From positions 1 through 64,000 of the forward strand of contig NZ_VNJI01000012.1 of the NCBI RefSeq assembly GCF_007786445.1: a stretch of DNA of 64,000 nucleotides, read 5' to 3'. A program made the position numbers and the translations under genes. Source of the stretch: Paenibacillus cremeus (lineage in GTDB: Bacteria > Bacillota > Bacilli > Paenibacillales > NBRC-103111). A model generated the notes under the pieces. It was not told the origin of the DNA, made no database searches, and worked only from the letters and a program-made list of their open reading frames with translations. The stretch's first letter is position 1. Every line of letters begins with the position of its first letter. Below are positions 1 to 8,297 of this stretch, in pieces.

Positions 1-90
1 TTTTTTTATAACCGAAAGCGCTCCAACAGCACGATTGGCTACATGTCACCGGCGCGGTTCGAGGAGCAGTACTACAGGCGTGAGGCCTGA
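1..90 (+). CDS. IS3-family transposase OrfB, C-terminal fragment
   Basis: Reading from base 1 gives FFYNRKRSNSTIGYMSPARF followed by EEQYYRREA and a TGA stop at 88-90. The YNRKR...STIGYMSPxxFE pattern is the standard extreme C-terminus of the DDE integrase-type OrfB of IS3 elements, just after the catalytic glutamate region. The catalytic DDE residues lie upstream of the window. Whether the whole gene is intact is unknown, but the visible part shows no frameshift. Confidence 0.85.
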   Translation, partial: FFYNRKRSNSTIGYMSPARFEEQYYRREA

Positions 91-123
91 GTTACGGGTG
101 TCCACTTTCTTGACAGAAGAGCA
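1..123 (+). mobile_element. Right end of an IS3-family insertion sequence (truncated by window edge)
   Basis: The first 90 bases encode the last 29 residues of an IS3-type transposase. They are followed by about 33 bases that look like the terminal inverted repeat, containing GTGTCCACTTTCTTGACAG at 98-116 and ending in CA near 123. IS3-family elements classically end 5'-TG...CA-3'. The other end lies outside the window, so the boundary and any target duplication cannot be confirmed. The end at 123 is inferred from the family pattern. Confidence 0.7.
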
Positions 124-152
124 TTTTCCGCTTTACGCGCTACCGCCTTAAA

Positions 153-189
153 CAAAAAAACGGCAGCCAGGTTTCACCCTAACTACCGT
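153..189 (-). terminator. Rho-independent terminator of the nup operon
   Basis: On the minus strand, ACGGTAGTTAGG and CCTGGCTGCCGT form a 12-bp stem (three G-U pairs) around a GTGAAA loop, immediately followed by a run of seven T. It lies just past the stop of the small ORF at 196 and so ends the whole nupNOPQ transcription unit. Confidence 0.85.
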
Positions 190-195
190 TTCTCC

Positions 196-363
196 CTACC
201 TTTTTCTCACCCCGAACGGCTTCGGCTGCCCGAACGTCGTCTTCTTGCGCCTAACGTCCGGCGTGCCTGGAGGCCGCCAGCGGTCATCGTCGTCGTCCAG
301 ATACTCCTCGTAATCCTCCAAGATCGTATCCGTACCGATCTGCTTCTCCTCATAGGCTTGCAT
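196..363 (-). CDS. Small acidic protein of unknown function, 55 aa, last gene of nup operon
   Basis: An ATG at 363 follows a good Shine-Dalgarno (TGAGGTG, about 6 bases upstream) and gives MQAYEEKQIGTDTILEDYEE, then YLDDDDDRWRPP and a basic tail ending GVRKR. The ORF ends at a TAG shortly before the operon terminator and starts 23 bases after the nupQ-like gene, so it is probably co-transcribed. The N-terminal half is strongly acidic (five Asp in a row) and the C-terminal half is basic. There is no signal peptide or membrane segment. I do not recognise a family. The ribosome site, the tight operon spacing and the terminator placement argue for a real gene. Confidence 0.6.
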   Translation of the reverse strand: MQAYEEKQIGTDTILEDYEEYLDDDDDRWRPPGTPDVRRKKTTFGQPKPFGVRKR

Positions 364-385
364 GGCCGCACCTCACACTTGCATT

Positions 386-1348
386 TTACCGTTTGCCCGG
401 ATCATAGGGCTCGCCCAGCGAGGACGGTGGAACCGCTCGCCCTACGGCACCCGCTAATACAAGGATAGTCAAAATATAGGGCAGCATATACAGGAATTCG
501 GCCGGCACGTTTTTGGAAAAATCGAACAGCTGCACGAAATTCCGCAGTGCCTGTGAGAGCCCGAAGAAAATCGCCGCCCCCAGCACGCCCACCGGATGCC
601 ATTTGCCGAAAATCATCGCCGCCAAAGCGATAAAGCCCTGCCCCGAAATCGTGTTGTGCGAAAAATTGCTCGTCGTCGTCAGCGTAATCGTCGCCCCGCC
701 GAGGCCAGCGAGCGCACCGCTCAGCATGACCCCGATATACCGGTAACGCGACACGCGAATTCCCATTGTGGCCGCTGCACTAGGATGCTCACCCACCGAG
801 CGCAGCCGAAGGCCGAAAGGCGTTTTGAACAATACATAATATGTTACCGCTACGAGAATGAGTGCCAGATACGTGGTAGGATAGGCCTTAAACAGTGCCT
901 CTCCAAGGAATGGAATCGAAGACAGCACGGGAATTTCCACTTTGCTGAACACCGCGCCCAAGGTCTCCGTCTGACCGGAGCCGTCGTACAGCAGCTTGAC
1001 CAAATACAACGTCATCCCCGCCGCCAAAAAGTTAATGACCACGCCGCTAACCACCTGATCCGCCTTGAACGTCACGGACGCCGCAGCGTGAATTAGCGAG
1101 AACAGCGTGCCGAAAATCATCGCCGCCAGCAGCCCGAGCCACGGCGCCAAGCCGGTTAGCCCCGCTTGCTCCGCTCCGTGTGTGGCCACCGCCGCAGCAA
1201 ACGCACCCGAAACCATCAGCCCTTCGAGGCCGATGTTGACGACACCCGAACGCTCGGAGTAAATCCCGCCCAAAGCGGTAAAAATCAACGCAGTCGAGAA
1301 CACCAGCGTCGTATTCACCAGCTCGCCCATTACGCGAAGAAAATCCAT
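386..1348 (-). CDS. nupQ: Nucleoside ABC transporter permease (NupQ/YufQ-like)
   Basis: This 320-residue polytopic membrane protein is of the BPD_transp_2 family, like the B. subtilis guanosine importer NupQ. Multiple hydrophobic segments run through the protein, and it carries the family motif IYSERSGVVNIGLEGLMVSG near the N-terminus and SVGEHPSAAATMGI in the cytoplasmic loop that contacts the ATPase. I chose the ATG at 1348 because an AGGAGG precedes it and the preceding gene stops at 1350. A start further upstream would overlap that gene. It is the fourth gene of a BMP-ATPase-permease-permease operon, which matches the nupNOPQ order. The likely role is the second channel subunit of a purine nucleoside importer. 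Confidence 0.88.
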   Translation of the reverse strand: MDFLRVMGELVNTTLVFSTALIFTALGGIYSERSGVVNIGLEGLMVSGAFAAAVATHGAEQAGLTGLAPWLGLLAAMIFGTLFSLIHAAASVTFKADQVVSGVVINFLAAGMTLYLVKLLYDGSGQTETLGAVFSKVEIPVLSSIPFLGEALFKAYPTTYLALILVAVTYYVLFKTPFGLRLRSVGEHPSAAATMGIRVSRYRYIGVMLSGALAGLGGATITLTTTSNFSHNTISGQGFIALAAMIFGKWHPVGVLGAAIFFGLSQALRNFVQLFDFSKNVPAEFLYMLPYILTILVLAGAVGRAVPPSSLGEPYDPGKR

Positions 1349-1349
1349 T

Positions 1350-2426
1350 TTAAGCCGCCTCCTCTTTCTTCCGCTTGGCATAGACCGGTTTCAGCACATA
1401 CCTCACGATCCCGTGTGCCGCCACGAAGAAAATGACCGAGCCGATCACCACCCGGATAATTTCCGGAGGCACGTCGGCGGCAAAGCTCATTCCTGCCGAG
1501 CCGTAGGTAAGCGAACCGAACAGGATCGCAGCTAGCACGACGCCGATCGGATTGTTGCCGCCGAGCAGCGATACCGCGATGCCGTCGAAGCCATAGCCTG
1601 GAGAAGCAGCCATTACAACCTCATAATGGAACACGCCGAGCACCTCAACCACGCCCGCGAGACCCGCGAACACTCCGCCGATGAACATCGCTTTGATGAC
1701 GCTGCCGCTGACATTCATGCCCGCATAGCGCGCCGCATCCGGATTAAGGCCGACGGCGCGGAGCTCGTAGCCTTGCTTTGTTTTCCACAGAATGATGTAA
1801 AATACCGCCGTAGCCGCCATCGCAATCAGCGTGCCCCAATGCATCCGAGCATTGCTCATGAGCTCCGACAGCCAGCCGATCGAGATCGAGGCTGAGTCAT
1901 GGATCATGACCGAACGCTGCTGCCCCGGCTGAAGCAGGAATTGATTGAGAATATAATTAGATAAAAACAACGCGATCCAATTGAGCATGATCGTCGTAAT
2001 CACCTCATTGACGCCCCGCTTCGCCTTCAAATAGCCGGCAAGCGCGCCCCACAGGCCGCCCAGCAGTGCTCCAACAACAATCGCAAGCGGTGCGTGAATG
2101 AACCACGGCAGATCCAGCTTGACCCCGATCAGGGTAGCCCCGGTCATTCCCGCAATGAACTGACCCTCCGCTCCGATATTGAACAGACCTGTCCGAAAGG
2201 CAAAAGCAACCGACAACCCCGTCAAAATGAGCGGCGTAATTTCCCGAATCGTCTCGCCGAAGTCGTAGGGGTTGCCGAACACTTTGCCGACCAGTGCGGT
2301 ATAGGCCGTGATCGGGTTATAGCCGCCCGCGAGCATGACTAATGCCCCGAATAGCAGCCCCATCACAATCGCCGTAACAGGTACGAGCGCGGATTCTTTG
2401 GTCATGATTTTGATCAATTTATTCAT
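1350..2426 (-). CDS. nupP: Nucleoside ABC transporter permease (NupP/YufP-like)
   Basis: This is a 358-residue integral membrane permease (BPD_transp_2 family). It carries GETIREITPLILTGLSVAFA, FNIGAEGQFIAG and, near the C-terminus, the loop AVGLNPDAARYAGM typical of the NupP/BmpB subunit. The ATG at 2426 has a G-rich site upstream (AAAGGGGGG). The four bases between this start and the ATPase stop (2431) indicate translational coupling. It pairs with the next permease to form the membrane channel. Confidence 0.88.
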   Translation of the reverse strand: MNKLIKIMTKESALVPVTAIVMGLLFGALVMLAGGYNPITAYTALVGKVFGNPYDFGETIREITPLILTGLSVAFAFRTGLFNIGAEGQFIAGMTGATLIGVKLDLPWFIHAPLAIVVGALLGGLWGALAGYLKAKRGVNEVITTIMLNWIALFLSNYILNQFLLQPGQQRSVMIHDSASISIGWLSELMSNARMHWGTLIAMAATAVFYIILWKTKQGYELRAVGLNPDAARYAGMNVSGSVIKAMFIGGVFAGLAGVVEVLGVFHYEVVMAASPGYGFDGIAVSLLGGNNPIGVVLAAILFGSLTYGSAGMSFAADVPPEIIRVVIGSVIFFVAAHGIVRYVLKPVYAKRKKEEAA

Positions 2427-2430
2427 GGAT

Positions 2431-3969
2431 TTAGCTTTGCCCCCCTTTCCCTGCCCGTGCACTTCCGGCCATCAGCAGTCCGAGCTCTTCGTCGTTGGTA
2501 TTTTCCGGCAGTACCTCGCCAACAATTTGCCCCTCATAGATGACCGCAATCCGGTCGGACACATTCCGAATTTCGTCCAGCTCGAAGGAGATGAGCAGCA
2601 CCGCTTTCCCTTGGTCCCGGGCCTCGATCAGCTTTTTGTGCACGAACTCGATGGCTCCCACATCCAGCCCCCGCGTCGGCTGTGCCGCGATGAGCACGTC
2701 CGGAGCTTTATCCAGCTCGCGGGCAATGATCGCCTTCTGCTGATTCCCCCCGGACAGCGACCGGGCCTTGTTGTAAATGCTCGGCGTACGCACGTCGAAC
2801 TCGCGAATCAGCTTCTCGGCATGCTTATCGATCGCCTCCGCGTTCAGGAACATCCCCTTGCTGAATTTCGGGTTGTAGTACGTCTCCAGCACCATATTTT
2901 CGCTCATCGTAAAATCCAGCACCAGCCCGTGCTTATGCCGGTCCTCCGGTATATGGGACAGGCCGCTTTCGGAAATGGCGCGCGGTGTCGCATTCGTGAG
3001 CTGGGTGCCGTTCAGCCGGATCTCCCCGCTTTGCACCTGCCGCAGGCCGGTCAGCGCCTCGATCAGCTCGCTTTGTCCATTGCCATCAACGCCGGCGAGT
3101 CCAAGAATTTCACCCTTGCGCACTTCAAGCGACAGTCCGTTCAGCGCCAGATTGCCGCGATTGCCCGTAGCAGTAAGCCCCTTCACGCTAAGCACGGCGC
3201 TGCCGGGCTCGGCCTTTTTCTTTGCCACCTCGAAAATGACGCTGCGGCCGACCATTTTCTCCGCCAGCTGCTGTGGATTCGTCTCCGCTACGCTGACCGT
3301 GTCGATGACTTTCCCGCGACGGATGATCGTGACCGTGTCGGCCAGCGCCATAATTTCCTTCAGCTTGTGGGTGATGAGGATGATCGATTTCCCTTCCCCC
3401 GCCAGCTTTCGCAAAATCTCCATCAGTTCCTGAATCTCCTGCGGCGTTAACACGGCGGTCGGCTCGTCGAAGATCAGGATGTCCGCGCCCCGATACAGCG
3501 TTTTCAAAATCTCCACCCGCTGCTGCATCCCCACCGAAATGTCCTGGATTTTCGCCTTCGGATCGACGCTGAGTCCGTACTGCTCCGACAGGCTGCTCAC
3601 CTTGCTCTGTGCCGATTTATAATCGATGGCCGCGCCTTTGCGGGGCTCGCTGCCGAGAATAATATTTTCCGTCACGGTGAACGGTTGGACCAGCTTAAAA
3701 TGCTGATGCACCATCCCGATCCCGAGCTCAATTGCTTTCTGCGGACTGGTGATTGCCTCCTTGCTGCCTTTGACCCAAATCTCGCCCTCATCCGGCTGAT
3801 ACAAGCCGAACAAAATGTTCATCAGCGTCGATTTACCCGCCCCATTCTCGCCGAGGAGCGCGTGGATCTCGCCTTTGGCCAGCTTGAAGCTGATCGCATC
3901 GTTGGCGGTAATGCCAGGAAACCGCTTGGTAATGCCGCGCAGTTCAACCATCGTTTCTGCTGAACGCAT
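2431..3969 (-). CDS. nupO: Nucleoside ABC transporter ATP-binding protein, double NBD (NupO/YufO-like)
   Basis: The 512-residue protein contains two fused nucleotide-binding domains. The first has Walker A GENGAGKST, signature SVGMQQRVE and Walker B ILIFDEPTAVL. The second has the degenerate Walker A GVDGNGQSEL and signature LSGGNQQK followed by VLIAAQPTRGLDVG, the usual pattern for the RbsA/MglA/NupO class. One consensus and one degenerate site is normal for this family. It follows the lipoprotein gene after a 93-bp gap holding a hairpin (3994-4024). Confidence 0.92.
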   Translation of the reverse strand: MRSAETMVELRGITKRFPGITANDAISFKLAKGEIHALLGENGAGKSTLMNILFGLYQPDEGEIWVKGSKEAITSPQKAIELGIGMVHQHFKLVQPFTVTENIILGSEPRKGAAIDYKSAQSKVSSLSEQYGLSVDPKAKIQDISVGMQQRVEILKTLYRGADILIFDEPTAVLTPQEIQELMEILRKLAGEGKSIILITHKLKEIMALADTVTIIRRGKVIDTVSVAETNPQQLAEKMVGRSVIFEVAKKKAEPGSAVLSVKGLTATGNRGNLALNGLSLEVRKGEILGLAGVDGNGQSELIEALTGLRQVQSGEIRLNGTQLTNATPRAISESGLSHIPEDRHKHGLVLDFTMSENMVLETYYNPKFSKGMFLNAEAIDKHAEKLIREFDVRTPSIYNKARSLSGGNQQKAIIARELDKAPDVLIAAQPTRGLDVGAIEFVHKKLIEARDQGKAVLLISFELDEIRNVSDRIAVIYEGQIVGEVLPENTNDEELGLLMAGSARAGKGGQS

Positions 3970-3993
3970 AACTCTCCCCCTTTAACACACAAA

Positions 3994-4024
3994 CGACAAG
4001 GCCGGTCCATAACCAGCCTTGTCG
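3994..4024 (-). terminator. Internal hairpin between nupN-like and nupO-like genes (possible leaky terminator)
   Basis: CGACAAGGC (3994-4002) and GCCTTGTCG (4016-4024) form a perfect 9-bp inverted repeat with a 13-base loop. On the minus strand it is followed by only a weak T-rich stretch (TTTGTGTGTTAAA). Such partial terminators commonly sit between a binding-protein gene and its less abundant ATPase/permeases. It could also act only as an mRNA-stabilising 3' end for the lipoprotein message. Confidence 0.6.
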
Positions 4025-4062
4025 GGTATTTGATCGCGCTATGTGGCAGCTACATCTGAAAC

Positions 4063-5106
4063 TTATTTATCCGGAACCTTGATTTCGCCTTTAACGATCT
4101 TGTCCTTGTACTCTTGAACCTTCTTCAGCACGTCTGGAGCCACGTTCTTGCTGGAGGTTTCCGGCAAGCCTACGCCGTCTTCTTTGAGGCCCAAGGTTAC
4201 GATTTTGCCTGCTTGGAATTTCCCGTCGATCGCATCGTTCGTTACACGGATCACCGCTTGGTCAACGCGCTTCATCATCGAGGTCAGCGTTACATCGTCA
4301 CCGAACTCCAGCGATTGGTCTTTGTCGACGCCGATAACCCAAACCTTTTTGCCGGCTTTCAAACGGTCCTTCGCTTCGTTGAACACCCCGTTACCTGTTG
4401 CGCCCGCTGCGTGGAAAATGATATCCGCACCGTCGTTATAGATCGTAGCCGCCGCTACTTTACCCAGGTCCGGCTTATCGAAGGCGCCGGTGTAGTTGAT
4501 CGTGACCTTAGCATTCGGGTTCACTGCAGCAACGCCCGCTTTGAAGCCTGCTTCAAAACGCTTGATAACTGGAATATCAAGACCGCCGACAAAACCGATT
4601 TTGTTTGTTTTGGTTGTCAGTCCCGCTACAACACCAGCCAGATACGAACCTTCGTGCTCAGCAAAAGTAACGGACTCTACGTTCGGTGCTTCTACTACGT
4701 TATCAATGATGGCAAATTGCGATTTTGGATTTTGAGCGGCTACGGTTTTGACCGCGTCGCCCATCAGAAAGCCGATGCCCCAAGTCAGGTTGTAGTTGTC
4801 CTTGACGAATTGGTTCAGGTTCGGAACGAAGTCGGCATCGCCTTTACTTTGCAAATATTTTACTTTTGCGCCGGTGTCCTTCTCGATTTGTTTCAGACCC
4901 TCCCATGCGCTTTGGTTAAACGACTTGTCGTTCACCCCGCCGATATCGGTAACCATCCCGATGTTGAACTTCTCGCCCTTCTTGCTGCTTGTTGCCGCCG
5001 CGCCGCCTGCGGCCGGCTTGGAATCCGTGCCCTTGCTGCCGCAGCCGGAAATAACCAGCGTCGCAGCCAGCATAAGACCCGCCGTTGCTTTGACCCATGT
5101 TTTCAT
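4063..5106 (-). CDS. nupN: BMP-family nucleoside-binding lipoprotein (NupN/YufN-like)
   Basis: This 347-residue extracellular solute-binding lipoprotein has a signal peptide ending in the lipobox LVISGCG, with Cys as the lipidation site, then a Gly/Ala/Ser linker. The core has BMP-family hallmarks: GMVTDIGGVNDKSFNQSAWE, FAEHEGSYLAGVVAGL and IFHAAGATGNGVF. The family (PnrA, TmpC, NupN) binds purine nucleosides. It is the first gene of the operon, 73 bases downstream of a -10 at 5180-5185. CodY control is known for the B. subtilis operon, but I cannot identify a convincing CodY box here. Confidence 0.9.
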   Translation of the reverse strand: MKTWVKATAGLMLAATLVISGCGSKGTDSKPAAGGAAATSSKKGEKFNIGMVTDIGGVNDKSFNQSAWEGLKQIEKDTGAKVKYLQSKGDADFVPNLNQFVKDNYNLTWGIGFLMGDAVKTVAAQNPKSQFAIIDNVVEAPNVESVTFAEHEGSYLAGVVAGLTTKTNKIGFVGGLDIPVIKRFEAGFKAGVAAVNPNAKVTINYTGAFDKPDLGKVAAATIYNDGADIIFHAAGATGNGVFNEAKDRLKAGKKVWVIGVDKDQSLEFGDDVTLTSMMKRVDQAVIRVTNDAIDGKFQAGKIVTLGLKEDGVGLPETSSKNVAPDVLKKVQEYKDKIVKGEIKVPDK

Positions 5107-5179
5107 TTGTATACGCCCCCTCGTGTTAGAAAATCATACATCTAATGTTATTCTAAAGTTATGTATGAAATGCACACTT

Positions 5180-5208
5180 ATTATAAAGCCTTTTTTGACC
5201 AGCGTCCA
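5180..5208 (-). promoter_or_regulatory. SigA-type promoter of the nup operon
   Basis: On the minus strand a perfect TATAAT (5185-5180) lies 17 bases downstream of TGGACG (5208-5203), a 4/6 match to TTGACA. It is correctly placed about 75 bases before the nupN-like start. Confidence 0.6.
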
Positions 5209-5244
5209 GTTAAAATATTGTAAAGATTGGGAGGGCGCCAACTA

Positions 5245-5375
5245 GGGGAGATTTACCTCTCTCGCTGTGGAGTTCACGCGCCGCGGGCACTGGTGAGGTA
5301 CATTTACTCCTCTTTCCGCCACAGCCACGCGCAACGACCACATGTGCGGGATATTCCCCGCTCTCCCGCCCGCTC
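5245..5375. repeat. Intergenic repeat array A1, three units, about 50-bp period
   Basis: Three related units start near 5245, 5292 and 5344. Each has a G-rich left arm, a short A/T loop and a C-rich right arm (for example GCGGGATATTCCCCGC at 5345-5360), followed by a constant-like pyrimidine-rich part. The array fills the gap between the terminator at 5406-5439 and the nup promoter at 5180-5208. Read on the minus strand it stays open and gives a 17-residue periodic peptide with SERGKSP and ESGEYP. I treat that as a consequence of the period rather than a gene. The same family recurs at 47342-47628 and as one copy at 33680. Confidence 0.7.
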
Positions 5376-5405
5376 CACCCACCGGCACCGCCCCGGCGCC
5401 ACAAC

Positions 5406-5439
5406 AAAAAAACAGCCCACCCGATAGCGGGTGGACTGT
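5406..5439 (-). terminator. Rho-independent terminator of the oxidoreductase/isomerase operon
   Basis: On the minus strand, ACAGTCCACCCG and CGGGTGGGCTGT form a stem with one mismatch and a CTAT loop, followed by seven T. It lies 14 bases past the stop of the gene ending at 5453. Confidence 0.85.
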
Positions 5440-5452
5440 CTTAGCTCAAACC

Positions 5453-6472
5453 TTACAGTGCTATAACCTTGCCGGTAGCCTGGGACTCGAACGCAGCTAG
5501 GATCACCTGCAGCGAGCGAAGCCCCTCCTCGCCGGAGATGCTTGGCGGCGTGTTCGTGACGAGGCAGTTCACGAACTCGTTGATAACGCCGCTGTCCGTT
5601 TGCTTCTCGTTCGTCGCCATCGCGCCGACCTTGTAGGTCTCGACACTGCCGTTGCGCAGCTTCACTTCAACCTGATCGCCGGCGCCCGTACCAATCTCCA
5701 TCACGCCGTTCTCGCACCACAGAACCGTGCTGTTGTCGCCGCCTTTGTATTGCGTCCAGCTAGCGACTAAGGTGCCGATCGCGCCGCTCTTCATTCGCAG
5801 GATGCACGTCGCGTTATCGTCGACATCCGTGCCTTCCTTATGGATCGTGCCGACGAATGCGGCAATGTCCGCCACTTCGTCATTCAGCAGGTAGCGAATA
5901 AAGTCGGACTTATGTACGCCCAGATCGCCCATCGCGCCCATAATCGCCTCTCCCTTGCGGAAGAACCAGCTGCCCTTCCCGTCTACGCTCCAGCCTTCCG
6001 GTCCTGGATGACCAAAGGAGGTGCGGAACGTGAGGACGCGACCGAGCTTGCCGCTGTCCAAAATCTCCTTCGCCTTCACATGCGGAGGCATCAAACGCTG
6101 GTTATGGCCAACCATCAGGTACACGCCATTGCGGCTAGCCGCTTCGATCATGGCGCGGCCTTCCTCAGCGGAGCCGGCCATCGGCTTCTCCACGAGCACG
6201 TGAGCGCCTGCATTCGCAGCAGCAATCGCAACCGCCGCGTGCAGCGCGTTCGGCGTGCAGACGCTAACTGCGTCTACTTTTTCCTTCGCCAGCAGCTCTT
6301 TATAGTCCGCGTAAGCCTTAGCACCATGCTTTTCGGCATACTTTTCCGCACGCTCAATCACTGGATCGCAGAAGGCTACCAGCTCGACGTTCGGGTTTTG
6401 CTCATATTCAGGAATGTGACGGCGCTGTGCGATTGCACCGCAGCCGATAACAGCTACTTTAATTTTGCTCAT
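5453..6472 (-). CDS. Gfo/Idh/MocA family NAD(P)-dependent dehydrogenase
   Basis: The 339-residue cytosolic oxidoreductase has an N-terminal Rossmann fold with VAVIGCGAIAQRRHIPEY (residues about 5-22), the VCTPNALHA loop, and the family motif VLVEKPMAGSAEEG carrying the EKP lysine used for catalysis and cofactor binding. The C-terminal half is the alpha/beta substrate domain. The family oxidises sugars or polyols such as myo-inositol. It lies 51 bases downstream of the TIM-barrel isomerase gene with a GAGGGG ribosome site, so both are probably one operon. That pairing is common in inositol or sugar-acid catabolism, but the actual substrate cannot be read from the sequence. Confidence 0.85.
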   Translation of the reverse strand: MSKIKVAVIGCGAIAQRRHIPEYEQNPNVELVAFCDPVIERAEKYAEKHGAKAYADYKELLAKEKVDAVSVCTPNALHAAVAIAAANAGAHVLVEKPMAGSAEEGRAMIEAASRNGVYLMVGHNQRLMPPHVKAKEILDSGKLGRVLTFRTSFGHPGPEGWSVDGKGSWFFRKGEAIMGAMGDLGVHKSDFIRYLLNDEVADIAAFVGTIHKEGTDVDDNATCILRMKSGAIGTLVASWTQYKGGDNSTVLWCENGVMEIGTGAGDQVEVKLRNGSVETYKVGAMATNEKQTDSGVINEFVNCLVTNTPPSISGEEGLRSLQVILAAFESQATGKVIAL

Positions 6473-6523
6473 GGAAAAAAGAACCCCTCTTCTTTAGGTA
6501 ATAAAAGATTTACGCTCTAAATA

Positions 6524-7300
6524 TTAAGCCAGCTGGGACAAATAATTTTGCTTCACCCAGTTCAAGCTGTTCGATACGCTTTGCAGCGGCGGATTCTGGT
6601 AGCAGTGGTCCTGCTCCACGATCAGCCACTCCACACCTGCGTCGGATGCAGCTGCGATGACGCCCTGCAATTGCACGTCGCCTGTTCCCACCTCAAGTGT
6701 CTTCATTTTGCCTTCCTCATCCTTGGTGAAGTCCTTCAGATGAAGCAGCGGGAGACGGCCGGCATAGCGCGGGATGTATGCCAGCGGATCTTGTCCAGCA
6801 AATTGAACCCAGCACACGTCCATTTCCACTTGCACCGCTTCCGGTGTCGTCTGCGAATACATCGCGTCAAACACGAACTCGTCGCCTACATTCACTTCAA
6901 ATTCAAACGCGTGGTTATGGTATGCGAATACTAGCCCTTGCTTTCTCGCTTCCGCCCCGATCTCTTGGAAGAATGGAAACAGGCGCTTCCAGCTCTCTAC
7001 ATCACGCTCTTCCACCGCCACGAACGGGCAGATCAGATACGTTCCGCCGATCGTTTTCAAATAATCGATCTCGCCTTGGAGATTCTCACGCAGGTTCTTC
7101 AAGCTGACATGCGCACCGATGGCCTTCAGGTTCAGCTCCTGCAGCAAAGCTTTGAGCTCCTCGGCTGCGAGTCCTCCGTAGCCTGCAAATTCCACGCCTT
7201 CATATCCGAGCTCAACGACTTGGCGAAGCGTCCCAGCGAAATCCGCGGCAGTTTCATTGCGAAGCGTATACATCTGCAAACCGATTCCCATTCTTCTCAT
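6524..7300 (-). CDS. Sugar phosphate isomerase/epimerase (AP endonuclease 2-like TIM barrel)
   Basis: The protein (258 aa from the ATG at 7300) is of the xylose-isomerase-like TIM-barrel family. Seen in sequence: GIGLQMYTLRNE at the start, ELGYEGVEFAGYGG, FAYHNHAFEF with metal-ligand-type His, VEMDVCWVQFAG, LLHLKDF and WLIVEQDHC, which supply the usual E-D-H-E metal site. I prefer the ATG at 7300 because GGAG lies 11 bases upstream. The ATG at 7321 has no ribosome site. It is the first gene of an operon with the dehydrogenase at 5453 and is divergent from the AraC regulator, which is a plausible controller. Confidence 0.8.
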   Translation of the reverse strand: MRRMGIGLQMYTLRNETAADFAGTLRQVVELGYEGVEFAGYGGLAAEELKALLQELNLKAIGAHVSLKNLRENLQGEIDYLKTIGGTYLICPFVAVEERDVESWKRLFPFFQEIGAEARKQGLVFAYHNHAFEFEVNVGDEFVFDAMYSQTTPEAVQVEMDVCWVQFAGQDPLAYIPRYAGRLPLLHLKDFTKDEEGKMKTLEVGTGDVQLQGVIAAASDAGVEWLIVEQDHCYQNPPLQSVSNSLNWVKQNYLSQLA

Positions 7301-7443
7301 CGACAAAAGCACTCCATTCATTGTTGGTTTTGATTTGTTGTATTTGATTCCATACTACCAGCAAATCGGCTAAAATGAACATATCCGATCTAATCACAAC
7401 CTGTACAATTTGGCTATTATTTCGTGCTCAGGAGCGAACGGTC

Positions 7444-8241
7444 ATGACGGCAAACCTACTCACCTGTGGTTACTCTTACCATAAAGAACGATTTTATAAC
7501 CAGTTTAAAAGCGGCCTGCTCACCTACTTGTTCCGTCTGCAAACCGAGGGCTCAAGCGTCGCAGTCATCAACGGACAAACGCTCCAATTAGGCGTGGGCG
7601 ATCTGCTGCTGCTGAGTCCCGGCGACAAATACGAGCTCACCGTGGAGGAGCGCGAGGTGACGGCCAAGGGCAACGTCATCGCCAGCGGCGACTACTATAT
7701 CTTTTGCGAAGGCAGCTGGATTGATGAGTGGTGGAAACGAAATGGCAAGCGCTCCATGGTGCGAATTGACCCGGACGAACGGCTGCTGGCCCTATGGCGG
7801 CAGCTCGTGCTGGAGCAGCGGCGCCGGCAGCAGGAGAACAACGAGGAGCTGATCGGCTATTTGCTGCGCTCGCTGTGCCTGATGCTGGACCGCGCGGCCC
7901 AGGAAATATCGCCGGCTACCGGGCCCTCGTTTACCGCGGCGCGCCTGAAACGGTTTATCGAGGAGCATGCCACGCTCACGTTCAAGGTGGAAGATGCCGC
8001 TAAGCAAGCCGGACTGAGCGTCTCCCGCGCCGTGCACCTGTTCAAAGCCTGCTACGGCAAAACGATGATGGAGTACGCGCTCGACATCCGGCTCTCCACC
8101 GCGCTGGAACGGATGAAATATACTGCCATGACGCTGGAGCAGATCGCCGAGAGCTGCGGCTTCGGCAGCTATTCGTATTTTCACCGGGTGTTCAAGGAGC
8201 GGTACGGCGTCTCCCCCGGCAGCTATCGGAGCGACAGCTAG
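7444..8241 (+). CDS. AraC-family transcriptional regulator
   Basis: The regulator has 265 residues from the ATG at 7444, which has AGGAG nine bases upstream. An in-frame ATG at 7375 is less likely because it has no ribosome site. The N-terminal part is a cupin-like sensing domain (GQTLQLGVGDLLLLSPGDKY is the AraC ligand-barrel pattern). The C-terminal 100 residues hold two helix-turn-helix motifs, including LSVSRAVHLFKACYGKTMME and CGFGSYSYFHRVFKERYGVS, the AraC signature. It is divergent from the isomerase/dehydrogenase operon (about 140 bp apart) and probably controls it. Confidence 0.87.
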   Translation: MTANLLTCGYSYHKERFYNQFKSGLLTYLFRLQTEGSSVAVINGQTLQLGVGDLLLLSPGDKYELTVEEREVTAKGNVIASGDYYIFCEGSWIDEWWKRNGKRSMVRIDPDERLLALWRQLVLEQRRRQQENNEELIGYLLRSLCLMLDRAAQEISPATGPSFTAARLKRFIEEHATLTFKVEDAAKQAGLSVSRAVHLFKACYGKTMMEYALDIRLSTALERMKYTAMTLEQIAESCGFGSYSYFHRVFKERYGVSPGSYRSDS

Positions 8242-8251
8242 CAGCATAATG

Positions 8252-8282
8252 CAAAAAAGAACCTAGCGGCCGCTAGGTTCTT
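8252..8282. terminator. Perfect palindromic terminator between convergent genes
   Basis: AAGAACCTAGCGG and its exact reverse complement CCGCTAGGTTCTT form a 13-bp perfect stem at 8257-8282. The A-run on the left becomes a T-run for minus-strand transcripts, so it best terminates the small gene at 8298. It probably also stops the AraC-regulator transcript. Confidence 0.75.
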
Positions 8283-8297
8283 CATGTATAGATGGCC

